This document shows positions 25,398-35,078 of a stretch of 64,000 bases of DNA, piece after piece. The stretch lies in contig CM028327.1 in NCBI GenBank assembly GCA_016647705.1, forward strand, positions 4,411,726 to 4,475,725, written 5' to 3'. Below the pieces are notes generated by a model. The model worked only from the letters and a program-made list of their open reading frames with translations. It was not told where the DNA came from and did no database searches. How positions within the stretch are numbered: position 1 is the stretch's first letter; the number at the start of each line of letters is the position of its first letter. Source of the DNA: Eucommia ulmoides (Eukaryota > Streptophyta > Magnoliopsida > Garryales > Eucommiaceae). The translations under genes were made by a program, and so were the position numbers.

Positions 25398-25637
25398 AGA
25401 GAAAGAGAGAGAGGGGTGAGGAGGAGGAGGAGAGAGAAAGAGAGAGAGAGAGGGGAAGGCAGGGAGGAAGGAGGAGGAGAAGAGAGAGTGGGAGAGGGAG
25501 AGAGAGAGAGAGAGAGGGAGGAAGGAGGAGGAGGAGGAGGAGGAGAGAGAGAGAGAGAGAGGGAGGCAGGGAGGAAGGAGGAGGAGGAGGAGGAGGAGGA
25601 GCAGAGAGAGAGAGGGAAGAGGAGGAGGAAGGAGAGA
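25398..25637. repeat. 240-bp purine tract (GA and GGA repeats)
   Basis: Of 240 consecutive plus-strand bases only five are pyrimidines. It alternates (GA)n blocks with (GAG)n and (GGA)n blocks. Open frames through it on both strands are translations of the repeat, not genes. The tract could bind GAGA-binding (BPC) proteins or form a triplex; no gene start is recognisable next to it. Confidence 0.9.
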
Positions 25638-26380
25638 CTCAATAATGGTGATTCTGCAATAAGCTTTAAAAAAATCAAAAAAGGAGAACTGGTTTTAATT
25701 GACTCAGATGTTGGTTTCGCAGGAGACAGCACCCCACTCTTCCAACCCCCCACACGTATGCTACCACAGCACAGCACAGCACAACACACGGATGGTGTCC
25801 TCACCCCTATTCCTAGGTACCCCTACATTTTTAGAACTTTTTACATTTCACTCCCCCCTATTCACCCCACCAACCTTTTACCTATCTCTTTTTAGAAAAA
25901 TTTCACTTTCTACCCTTATATTTTGGATAAATATTCAAGTCATCCTTATAAATTGCAAAGTACCATATTTATACTTCGAAGTTTCACTTTTGTTTCAATT
26001 TAAAGTCCGTTCACAAAAGGAAGTTACCATTTCGAACAGAAATCCGCAACCACATGAATTAAAATTTGGAATAAAATCGCCATTTCTAGACCCGGTCCTA
26101 TAAAAATTTCGTCCAAATGGGGTCTTAATATTGTCTAAAATTCATCGATTTACGCAAAATAATTGAATAAAAGTGTGAATTTTAAAGCTTACATGCAAGT
26201 GACGAATATATGCAAAGAATGGGACACTAGGGTCCGACGTGAGGTCACGTGAATATCTCTTTTGTGTGAATAATTATTGTTTCATTCCAAATACTAATTT
26301 TCTTTTTCTAATTTAAAGTTCGAGTACTTTAAGGTGAAAAGGTGTAATGTTTTTGTACACTACGATTCCATATGTCTAAA
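25638..26380. other. Intergenic, no recognised gene
   Basis: I see no coding sequence. There is a short CAGCA repeat near 25768-25790. The segment just before 26381 belongs to the site into which the SINE inserted. Confidence 0.5.
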
Positions 26381-26394
26381 GACTTTGAAATTTA

Positions 26395-26574
26395 CCAATA
26401 CTCGAGCGGAAGGAGCTTGGGTTCTCTTAAACAACGTCCAGAGATCGATACTTGGGGTTGTGTATGGAGTGTACTCTGTTGGAAGAGGTCCCCGTTTCGG
26501 CGTCCGACTATACCTCGAGGGATTAGTCTCCACCGATCGTGTTGCGGGAGATACCCTGGTATATACCTAAAAAA
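26395..26574 (+). mobile_element. tRNA-derived SINE with 14-bp target duplication
   Basis: The 5' part resembles a tRNA gene: an A-box-like CTCGAGCGGAAGGAGCTTGG, then a B-box-like GAGATCGATACTTGG. The 3' part (GGGATTAGTCTCC..GCGGGAGATACCCTGG) and a short A-run are typical of plant SINE tails. It is flanked by GACTTTGAAATTTA (26381-26394) and GACTTTCAAATTTA (26575-26588), a target-site duplication with one mismatch. The element is about 180 bp. Open frames across it are artefacts. Confidence 0.8.
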
Positions 26575-26599
26575 GACTTTCAAATTTATAAATGTAAAA

Positions 26600-27026
26600 A
26601 ATATAATAAAAAAATTAACAAGTATATATTTAAAATTTATAAGATACAAAATATAATCAAACTTAATTGATTGGTAACTAAGAGCGAATTTTTTAAGTAA
26701 TTTTTTTGTTTTAAAAAATATTTCATAAATTCATCTAAACTATCTATTTTTCTTAAATCAATCTAACCCATTGGTGAAAAGATATTTTAAAAAATTTATC
26801 CTAATTTATTACTAGATGATATACAACTACAAATTCATGAGATAAATGCGAATTATTTTGAAAACGATAAACATTTACAAATTATGATAGACATTTTAGA
26901 AACAATGAATTTCACTATTGTTTACTTTTTTTCAAATTAACAAGGCTATTGATGATTTTGTCTTAATCAATACCGAAAAATGAAATATTAAAGAACATGA
27001 ATTTTTCAGGTGGGATTTTTATGTTA
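26600..27026. other. AT-rich intergenic DNA
   Basis: No gene seen. The text just right of the SINE (TATATTTAAAATTTATAAGATACAAAATATAAT) resembles 28130-28165, so the SINE landed in an older dispersed repeat. Confidence 0.5.
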
Positions 27027-27605
27027 TGTTTGGTAACCGTTTCTGTTTTCATTCCAGCAGTGGGATGGGAATAGGATGAGAATTTTGTTTTCTTCTTGGG
27101 AGTAGAATCGCGTTTGGTAACGATAATTTTTTTTTTGTTTTGGGAAGAGAATTGTGTTTGGAAACGATTTTATCCTAAAATCTTTTTTTTTTTTTTTTTT
27201 TTTTTTCCTGTTTTGGCCTGACGGCGGTGGCGCCATCGCCGGCCACGCCCGGAAGGCAATGGCGCCAGCGCCGGCTACGGCCGGGCAGCGGTGGCTGGTG
27301 GGTGACAGTGGCCGGAAATTTTTCGGTCGGACGGTGACCGGCGACGGTCGCCGGAGATGGCCGCCGGCAGCAGCGGCGGCGACCGGTGGTCGGCCGACGG
27401 GTGAACAATGATTATGTGTTTTGGGAATGGAATGAGAATAATGAGAAATAATTTTTTTTTTATTTCTCATTTTTTAAGAAAAGAGTCAATTGGGAATGAA
27501 ATGAAAACGGAAACAAAAATTATCAAACGCTATTCCCAAACCGAATTCCCAAAAATCTAAAAATAGGATGAAAAATTCTGAAATGAAAACGGTTACCAAG
27601 GGGGC
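27027..27605. mobile_element. Harbinger/Tourist-like MITE 2 (TTA target duplication)
   Basis: The inner part of the terminal repeats matches: left TTTGGTAACCG, right (inverted) CTTGGTAACCG with extra C residues outside. TTA flanks both ends (27024-27026 and 27606-27608). Like MITE 1 it has a T-run, then a CCGGCG-rich core (27215-27405), then A-rich sequence. The proline/arginine-rich open frames over the core are not convincing proteins. 579 bp, non-autonomous. Confidence 0.8.
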
Positions 27606-27608
27606 TTA

Positions 27609-28819
27609 ATTATCTTACACATATCGAAAGCAGTTTAGTCATTTTTTTAGATTGACATCCTTAGCGGTTAGTACCCATGCGTCTGCCTTTACATGATAAA
27701 AAATATTATATGCTACAATTGCGCCATATCAGCATGTTACATAGTATAATCAATTAATAATTTTTTTTTGTGTGTTTCCATCCATGACAATGCAAGATTA
27801 TAGAGTCAAGAGGGCGAAAATAAAATATAAAGATGCTTCTAAAAAAAAATTAAGTTAAAAAAAAAGAGAATCTATTTAATAAGTTATGACGCTTATAAAG
27901 AGGACCGTCAAATAAAAAAACAAACAAATTCTACACTATTTGATCAAACTAACCCCATCGATCTTATAGAATTAGAGTGAAATTGTAATAATACTTTTAG
28001 GCACGGACAAACAATAGTTTGTATATATTTTACATACTTATAATGTAACTAAGGTTCTTTGTGCCTAAAGACTCTATATTGATTTTTAAATTTGTGTTTA
28101 AAAGTAGTAAATAAAAAAAATGACTAGTAAAGTATATATGTGAAATTTAAAAGATACAAAATGTAATGAAACTCAACCGTTTTGTAAATCGGAGTGCTAA
28201 CGTTATAGGCTAGAATTTTTCCTTCTAAATTTTTCATATCCAACCACTAATTTTCTCAAATTAATGAAATTCGTTGATGAAAAAACATTTTAAAATAACC
28301 CTTTTTGATTTGCTAATAGATTATATAGATTTTAGGATAAATTACACTTTTGGTTCTCGTATTTGTAAGCGTTTTTTTTATTTAGCCAAATAAAAAAATA
28401 TATGCAAATACGATGACCTAAAATGTAATTTGCCCTAGATTTTATATGAAAATACATTTTGTTATCAAGTTGCTAATTAATTTGTCAACAAATTCTAAAT
28501 GGTCAAAAAAATCCCAACATAAATTGTATTTATTCTGTAACTCATAACATATTTTATATTTTAGCCATTTTTAATTGTTGGATCAATTTTAAATCAAATG
28601 GTTAAAATCAAAAATTATTTTAAATTCTTATAATCTTACATCACATAATATCTGTAACAAATTAACAATTCATGTCAAAATTTCTCACAAAAATTCTACA
28701 CCCATAAGTCTAAAACGATTAAATAAGATTATATTTCGTACACTTTAGGTTTTATATTTGTATTTAATTAGTTATTTTTTATTATTTAATATTGTTTACA
28801 TTTATAAATTAAAAAATGA
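27609..28819. other. AT-rich intergenic DNA
   Basis: Nothing recognisable as a gene. A segment at 28020-28165 is related to the SINE's target region near 26340-26660. Confidence 0.55.
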
Positions 28820-29470
28820 ATAATTGGTTATTGATCTCAAATAGCAAGTGTGATATATTATTAGTCTCATTTAAAACATAAATTTTGATTTAGTCCCTTA
28901 AATTAACTTTTATTTGCGTATTAGTCCCACATGTGTAATATTAGCTACATTTTACAAATTACATGTAACTAAACATGTACTTGTATAATATTTGTTACAT
29001 ATAACAAATATTTTACACATAAGCTAGATACATATAACTACGATAGTGCAACGCGTGTATTTGGCCTTCTGATTTTTTTTAATGCTCGGGACTAAAACAT
29101 AAGTTACAATTGTATATAGGATATTTTTAAAATTAAAAATAAAATAAAGAACTTACCACAAAAACACCCATTAAAAAAAAGGATAATCGATGATTAGGCC
29201 TAAATATTGGGTGTAATATGTTATTAGTCTCATTTAAAACATAAATTTTGATTTAGCCCCTTAACTTAGTTTTTGCTTGAGTATTAGTCACACATGTTCT
29301 CACGCCTATGTAATATTATTTACATGTTACAAATTACACGTTTTTGTGTAATATTTGTTACTTCTAATAAATATTTTACACACGAATTAGATACATAAAA
29401 TTGCGAGAGCTCATAATGGGTCTTTCGTCTTCTTTTAATTTGCAGGACTGAAACATATGTTGTAATTATG
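28820..29470. repeat. Tandem duplication, ~360-bp unit
   Basis: Copies at about 28840-29130 and 29205-29470 share ATTATTAGTCTCATTTAAAA, CATAAATTTTGATTTAG, TGTAATATT, TTACAAATTACA, AATATTTTACACA and GGACT..AAACATA. They differ by point changes and small indels, so the duplication is not recent. MITE 3 begins at the end of the second copy. Confidence 0.75.
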
Positions 29471-30866
29471 ATGTTTGGTTAATGTTCACATTTTTCTCAA
29501 CCCAACTGGGATAGGTTGGGTTGAGTTGAGTTGAGAATTTTGTTTTTTTTTTTTGGAATAAAATTACGTTTGGTAACGACAATTTTTTTTTGTGCTAGGA
29601 ACAAAATGCGTTTAGTAACGATATTATACTAGAATTGTTTCGTAACAAATTCAACTTTCTTCTCTCTCTCTCTCTTCAAACTCAATGCCATGAAAATCTA
29701 CCCAAAATCAGCCATAGCCTTAAAACTAGAAGGATTCACACTTTTGGAAGAGTCAATCTCATAGAATCAATCCATACAATCACATTCAATAAGATTATTG
29801 ATTCAAGTAAAAAAGAAGACAACCAAACAGAATCCCAAAACCATGCTTCATTCAACCTAATGCTCAAGCAAAATTCATAAAACATGCATACATGGTATAT
29901 TTAATCAAAGCTAAGAACCATTAACGGAACTTACAGATAAAAAGCAAAAGCTATTTGGATTACATAAATGGCGTTTTTGTACTTCATTTTCATCCTTCGA
30001 TCGTCACTCTCTCTGATTGCTCTATCAATCCCCAACAAGAATGTTGACGAAATAGTGTGAGGAAATGAAATCGAAATCGATTTCCTGAATAACGAAATCA
30101 AAAATCGATTTCACGAACAACAGATCGGAGTAATAAAAATTAAACATTTTACCTGCTATAACAATCGATTTCAGATTTCACTATCGAATCAATGATCGAA
30201 CGAAATTCTTCCTTATTCGACGATCAAATCGGCTGAATAGGGCTTTATCTCTCTATCTCTCGACGAATCGACGATCAAATGGTGACGAGTTCGGCGAAGA
30301 CAGTTGCGAGGAGAGTTTCGATCAGTGATGGAGAGCTTCGACCAGAGCTTCGGCGACTACGTGGAGACCTTCAAGCAGATGAAATCGAAATCGAAATCGA
30401 TTTCACAAACCCTAGCTCGTTGACGAAATCGATTTCGTCATCGAGCTATATAGGGTTCCGATTTCGTAGGCGATGACGATTTCTTTGGCCTCCTCATATT
30501 GATCGTCGTTGGCGAAGAATCAACAGTTTCGGCGGTGGCGAACTGGAGAAGATATGAAGCGAAAAGAGATAGAAAATGATAAAGAAAATAAAATAAAAAT
30601 GAGGCTACCAAAAGTTGAACGGGGACTCACTAAACAAATTAGGAAATGCCCAGCGCGTCTTTTTTCATGGGTTGAGTTTTTTTGGCACAAAAATAAATAA
30701 ATTTATTTCTCATTTTCTTAGGATTTTGAGAATCAATTCTTATTTTTTGAGTTGGGTTGGGTTGAGTTTTGTATTGCCAAATATGTTCCTAAAAATTTAT
30801 CCCAAAATTTTTGGGTTAGGTTGGATTGGGTTAGAATGAAAACACTAACCAAACAGGACGACTTGG
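29471..30866. mobile_element. Long Harbinger-like MITE 3, relative of MITE 1
   Basis: Both ends carry the GTTTGGTTAGTGTT-type terminal repeat of MITE 1 (left GTTTGGTTAATGTTC, right inverted GTTTGGTTAGTGTTTTC) followed by CAACCCAAC-type subterminal text. The outermost bases are worn and no clean target duplication is seen. At ~1.4 kb it is more than twice the size of MITE 1. Its interior is not repeat-like: it has CTCT runs, and in 30070-30440 a set of GAAATCGATTTC palindromes. It may be a captured gene fragment, but I cannot identify it. It ends about 380 bases upstream of the EPFL start. Confidence 0.7.
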
Positions 30867-31245
30867 CTCAAAAACACCCCACAAAAAAATCTTACAATGT
30901 CTTTAGCAATAGGAAATCCATAGTTCATTTATAAAATACAGGGGGGGGAAATGTAAAAAACCTAAACAAAAGGTCGTACAATTGAACGGTAAAAAGCTAC
31001 TTTCTCTCTCCGCAACTTATCTCCTCCTCCTCTTCTTCTTGTTCTATAACGCATACCTATTTTCTCTCTCATCTTTTAATGTGGGCTGTCTTTGACTTGG
31101 ACTCACACGCAACAAGGCAATAATAGCACCCAATACTTCTGCTCTCCTTCGATCTCTCAAAATCTTCTTTTTCTTCTTCTCAGTCGTTTAATCTAGTCAG
31201 CTCTCATATATCTTGCTATAATCTACGCCGCTCATCAACTCGGCG

Positions 31246-31717
31246 ATGGGCGTTTTGCGCCACCGTCGCGGTCACCACCACTACCTCATCCAGTGGCCGT
31301 CATTTGCCGCCGTGACAGCCGTAGCTTTTCTCTTACTCGCTTCCGCTTCCGCCATTGGCCTTAATCCCACTCGCCAAATCAGTAAGTCACGCGGAACTCA
31401 GTCGGAAAATCGTAATTTGATTCACCGGAGCTAATTCCCTTCCCCCCCCCCCCTGTGTTTTTTTTTTAGGTGTTGGAGTGAAAGAGGAAAGAGAGGAAGC
31501 GAAAAGGGCAAATGGGTCGGAGAATTCGGAGCGAGTCCTGACACGGAGGAGACTCGGCGGACCCGGGTCGTCACCGCCGACGTGCAGATCCAAGTGCGGC
31601 GGATGTTCGCCGTGTAAACCCGTTCACGTGCCGATTCAACCCGGTTTCAGCTTCCCGTTGGAGTACTACCCTGAAGCTTGGCGATGCAAGTGTGGAAACA
31701 ATCTCTTCATGCCTTAA
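31246..31717 (+). CDS. EPFL: EPIDERMAL PATTERNING FACTOR-like peptide precursor (EPFL4/EPFL5 type), two exons
   Basis: Coding exons are 31246-31381 and 31470-31717, joined by an 88-bp GT-AG intron (donor GTAAGT) that splits a serine codon; 384 bases give 127 residues. Residues ~17-37 form a hydrophobic signal-peptide core, so the product is secreted. A basic TRRR motif (70-73) precedes the conserved C-terminal domain (76-127). Six cysteines at 84, 88, 91, 94, 118 and 120 fit the disulfide pattern of EPFL4/5/6, and the ending EYYPEAWRCKCGNNLFMP is nearly diagnostic (most members have NK rather than NN). Family members bind ERECTA-type receptor kinases and shape stem elongation, organ growth and, for EPF1/2, stomatal spacing. 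EPFL4 or EPFL5 is the best fit by PIQPGFSFPLEYY; the exact orthologue needs a tree. The gene looks intact. Confidence 0.93.
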
Positions 31718-32382
31718 AAGAGGAAGAAAAAAAAAAATTGCAGAAGGTGTAAACATAGTATTTTCTTTCTTCCTAGTATTTAACAACAATTGGTACTGCT
31801 GTTGTTTCTTTTAACATGTTTTGTTTATAGATTTTGATGGTCTGTTTTTGATGTTAGAGACAGAGAACATTGGGAATGTAATTTTTTAGGAGAGCCTCTC
31901 GAGAAGAATTTCTCTCTCCTCTCTCTCTCTCTTCATGATTTGTATCAATGAGGCTGATATTTTCAGACAGAATGGAAGAAGGAAAAAGGCTGTAATTAAG
32001 ATGAGCTGCTTCTTTCTGTGCATATGCATATGCATATGCAAAGAATTGGTGTTGTAAATGTCACTATTTTTGTACTGGGATATTAAAGTCTTCATTTTTT
32101 TTTCTCTTTCTTGTACCAATAGAAATTAAGGTAAAATTAGGATGGAAATAAATTCTCTGACCATTTGAGGGGTGATTTTTTTCCAACCAAAAGCTATCCC
32201 ATCTTTCCTTTTTATTTTACAAAAATTTGAATTAAAAATATATATTATTTTATAAGACAAATACTCTTGATTAATTTTTTAATTATAAACATTAATTATC
32301 ACATAAATTATTTGTTATTCCGTCTTAATTACAACAAATATTTCTATCACAACCATCACCACAATAAATATTCATTTTAGAT
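31718..32382. other. EPFL 3' flank
   Basis: Sequence after the EPFL stop is probably 3' untranslated at first, then intergenic. It includes a GCATAT hexamer repeated three to four times near 32019-32040. From about 32320 the ACCAC/ATT minisatellite-like text begins. Confidence 0.5.
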
Positions 32383-33144
32383 TGCGGTTGGGTAACGGAT
32401 TTGACAAAAATCCAAGAGATTTATAAAGTAATAGGATTTTGAAATCCCGTCATTTACAAATATCTTGTTTGAATAACTATTTTAATCGAAGAATTTGATT
32501 GTGTGATTTTATAATTTTCTTATTTGGATAAATTAGACACCATTGTAGAGTTTTTCTAAAATTGAGAACAAAAACAAAAGATCAAAAAACAAACTGCAAT
32601 TGAATCAAACGCTGAAGACGAAAAAGATGAACAAAAATCCATTGCAAAAAAAAAAAACAAAAAAAAAACTGATGAAGACGAAATTGAATGAACCCTAATC
32701 ACAACGAACCCTAATCATCGGCGAAGAATGATGAAGACGAAATTGAACGAACCCTAATCGGCTATGAAGAATTATGGATGACGAAGAAGAAGATCGACAA
32801 AGGAGGGGCTGGTCGTCGCGAAGGAGGGGCTGGTCGTTGGCGAAGGAAGGGCTCATCGTTGGCGGTCGTCGCAAAGGAAGGGCTCAACGAAGAAGAGAGA
32901 CACGAAAGGGAGGTTGTCGCGCAGGAGATGGAGGAAAGAAGATGTGAGATTGATGAAATCCTCTCTTGGGTGGATTTGTGAAATTCCAACTATTTCAAAA
33001 GGATTTCTAAATCTTCTCTTTCACCCAAATTTAACACTTGAATGTATTTTACAAATTCACCATACTCAATACCGAAACAAGATATTTGTTAAAAAAAAAA
33101 ATTGAATTCTCTTACCCAAATGAAATCCCTCCCACACAATCTTA
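32383..33144. mobile_element. MITE-like insertion with TTA target duplication
   Basis: The ends read GATTG...CAATC and TTA lies on each side. Further in, both arms carry ACAAATATCTTGTTT in inverted relation, and AAATCC-type words. The interior holds a tandem GAAGGAGGGGCTGGTCGT repeat (32810-32885). The element splits a minisatellite-like tract, which continues at 33150-33380. Terminal repeats are weak, so the family (Harbinger by target size) is tentative. Confidence 0.5.
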
Positions 33145-33149
33145 CTATC

Positions 33150-33400
33150 TCCACTACTAAAACAAATATTTGTTATTACCACTACAACAAATATTTATTA
33201 TTGTCGCCGCCATCATCACAATAAATATTTATAGTAAAAATTCAACATCACCTCTGCAACCACAATAAAAATTAACCATCACTGTCATCACCACAGTAAA
33301 AATTCACCACTATTGTCACTACCACAAGAAATATTTAAATATTACTACCGCCTCCATCCATACAGTAAATAATTATAAAAAAAATTCAACAACAAATCAC
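33150..33400. repeat. ACC/ATT minisatellite-like stretch
   Basis: Units such as ACCACAACAAATATT and CACCACAGTAAAAATTCA recur about eight times. It resembles 24020-24300 and continues the tract seen at 32320-32380. Confidence 0.5.
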
Positions 33401-33829
33401 ACAGGAAACATCTATTTCAAACAAAATGACAATAATTTTTTGAACCTCATATTTGCAAAAAAAAAAAAGAAGAAAAAGAAGACATTAAAACATTACATTG
33501 TCTATTCAAACACAACAACAAATATTAAAAAGACAATATATATTACATAAATGAACAACTATTCAAACAACCAAAAAAAAAGAACTCTATGCATTTTCTT
33601 ATCTCAGTTGTTACCAGATCTGCAAACAGTGAAAATTGCCTAGGCCATAGGTAAAAATATAAAAAATAAAAATAAAAAATAAAATCTAAAAACCAGATCG
33701 TGAAGCAAATCTGATTTCCAGATCTAGAGAGAGAAAGAAGAAGAAGAAGAAGAGGAAGAAGGGTCGAAAGTAAACATAAACATGAACATTAATCGGAAAA
33801 CCTCACCTCATGAGCTAAATTCGTGAGAC
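33401..33829. other. Intergenic, no recognised gene
   Basis: AT- and A-rich sequence with an AGA/GAAGAA run near 33727-33760. It ends where copia B coding sequence begins; no 5' LTR or gag is seen. Confidence 0.5.
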
Positions 33830-35078
33830 TATAGATGAAACACATATCCGAGATGAAATAGTGCACAAGCAGCCACATCCATCTCTTCTAGTTAATGTTC
33901 AGTTGAGAAAGTCCAACAAAAATTGAAGGACTTCTACAAAACATCAGTCCAATGAGTATGTGAAGCTTACTAATGGGGGAGAGTCAGAAAGCTATGAAGA
34001 AGCGTTGTCGAGTGAAAACAAAAATGAGTGGAACAAAAACATGCAAGAAGAGATAAATTCTTTGCATAAGAATTGCACTTATGACTTGGTACAACTTCCT
34101 AAAGGTAAGAGATCTTTGAAGAATAAATGGGTTTAAAAATTGAAAACGAAAGAGAATAGCTCACTTCCAAGGTATAAAACTTGACTTGTTGTGAAGGGAT
34201 TCGGTGAGAAAAAAGGTGTTGATTTTGAAGAAAGTTTCTCTCCAATGGTAATTAAAATGTTTTCAATTGGGGTGCTTGCTTTAGCTGCCGTCTTGAATTT
34301 AGAGATCAAACAACTTGAAGTGAAGACAACTTTTCTACATGGGGATCTGAAAGAAGAAATTTATATGGATCAACCAGAAGGATTCAAAGTCAAAGGCAAA
34401 GAAAATTTTGTGTATCAATTGAATAAAAGTTTGTAAGAGCTCAAACAGGCTCCAAGACAGTAGTACAAAAAATTCAACTCGTTTATGCTGGATCACAGTT
34501 ATACAAAGGCTACTTTTGACCATTGTGTGTTCGTGAAAATATTCTCAGATAGTGGCTTCATTATTTTTCTACTTTATGTATATGATATGCTGATTGTTGA
34601 TCAAAATGCAAGTAAGATTCAAAATTTGAAGAAAGATCGCAACACAAAATTTGCGATGAAAGATTTGGGACGGACAAAGAAAATACTTAGGATGAAGATC
34701 ACTTGGGAAATGTAAAATAGAAAGCTCTAATTGTCTCAAGAAGGATATATTGAGAAAGTTTTGGAATGATTTGATGAGCCGGCCGAAACCTGTTAATTCT
34801 CCACTTGCAAGTCACTTCAAGTCAAGCTCAAGTGAGTCTCCTTCAAGTGAGAATAATAAGGATAGTGAAGAAAGTACATTATGCTTCGGTAGTTTGTTAT
34901 TTAATATATGTTATAGTATGCACGATGTCGGACATCGCTTATTTAGTTGGCGTTGTAAGTTGATTTCTCCCGACTTCGGACAAGGAGCATTGGGCAACAA
35001 TAAAATATATTTTCAGGTTTCTAAGAGGCACTTCCAAAGTCTGTTATGTTTTGGCAGTGAAAAACCTTTCCTAGAAGG
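33830..35078 (+). pseudogene. Ty1-copia element B, 5' portion: RT domain, cut at an inversion breakpoint
   Basis: Reading through stops and frame changes gives a copia reverse transcriptase: YEEALSS, a W-x-NM-EEI segment, VVKGFGEKKGVDF, TTFLHGDLKEEIYMDQPEGF. The catalytic box reads YVYD instead of YVDD (about 34577). After about 34920 come FNICYSMHDVG and, near 35020, FLRGTSK, the text just before RNase H. It stops abruptly at 35078 in CTAGAAGG. The expected continuation is found on the other strand at 48270-47860. There is no gag, integrase or 5' LTR, so this end was truncated earlier. Confidence 0.88.

Noticed and set aside
25416..25895. Long open frames on both strands (138-159 residues)
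   Set aside because: They are translations of the GA/GGA purine tract (Arg/Glu-rich or Ser/Leu/Pro-rich) running into unremarkable sequence; no domain and no gene signals.
26395..26460. Possible tRNA gene
   Set aside because: A and B boxes are degenerate and the sequence continues into a SINE tail with a target duplication.
27024..27470. 148-residue minus-strand frame and overlapping frames
   Set aside because: Cover the GC-rich core and poly(T) run of MITE 2; low-complexity composition.
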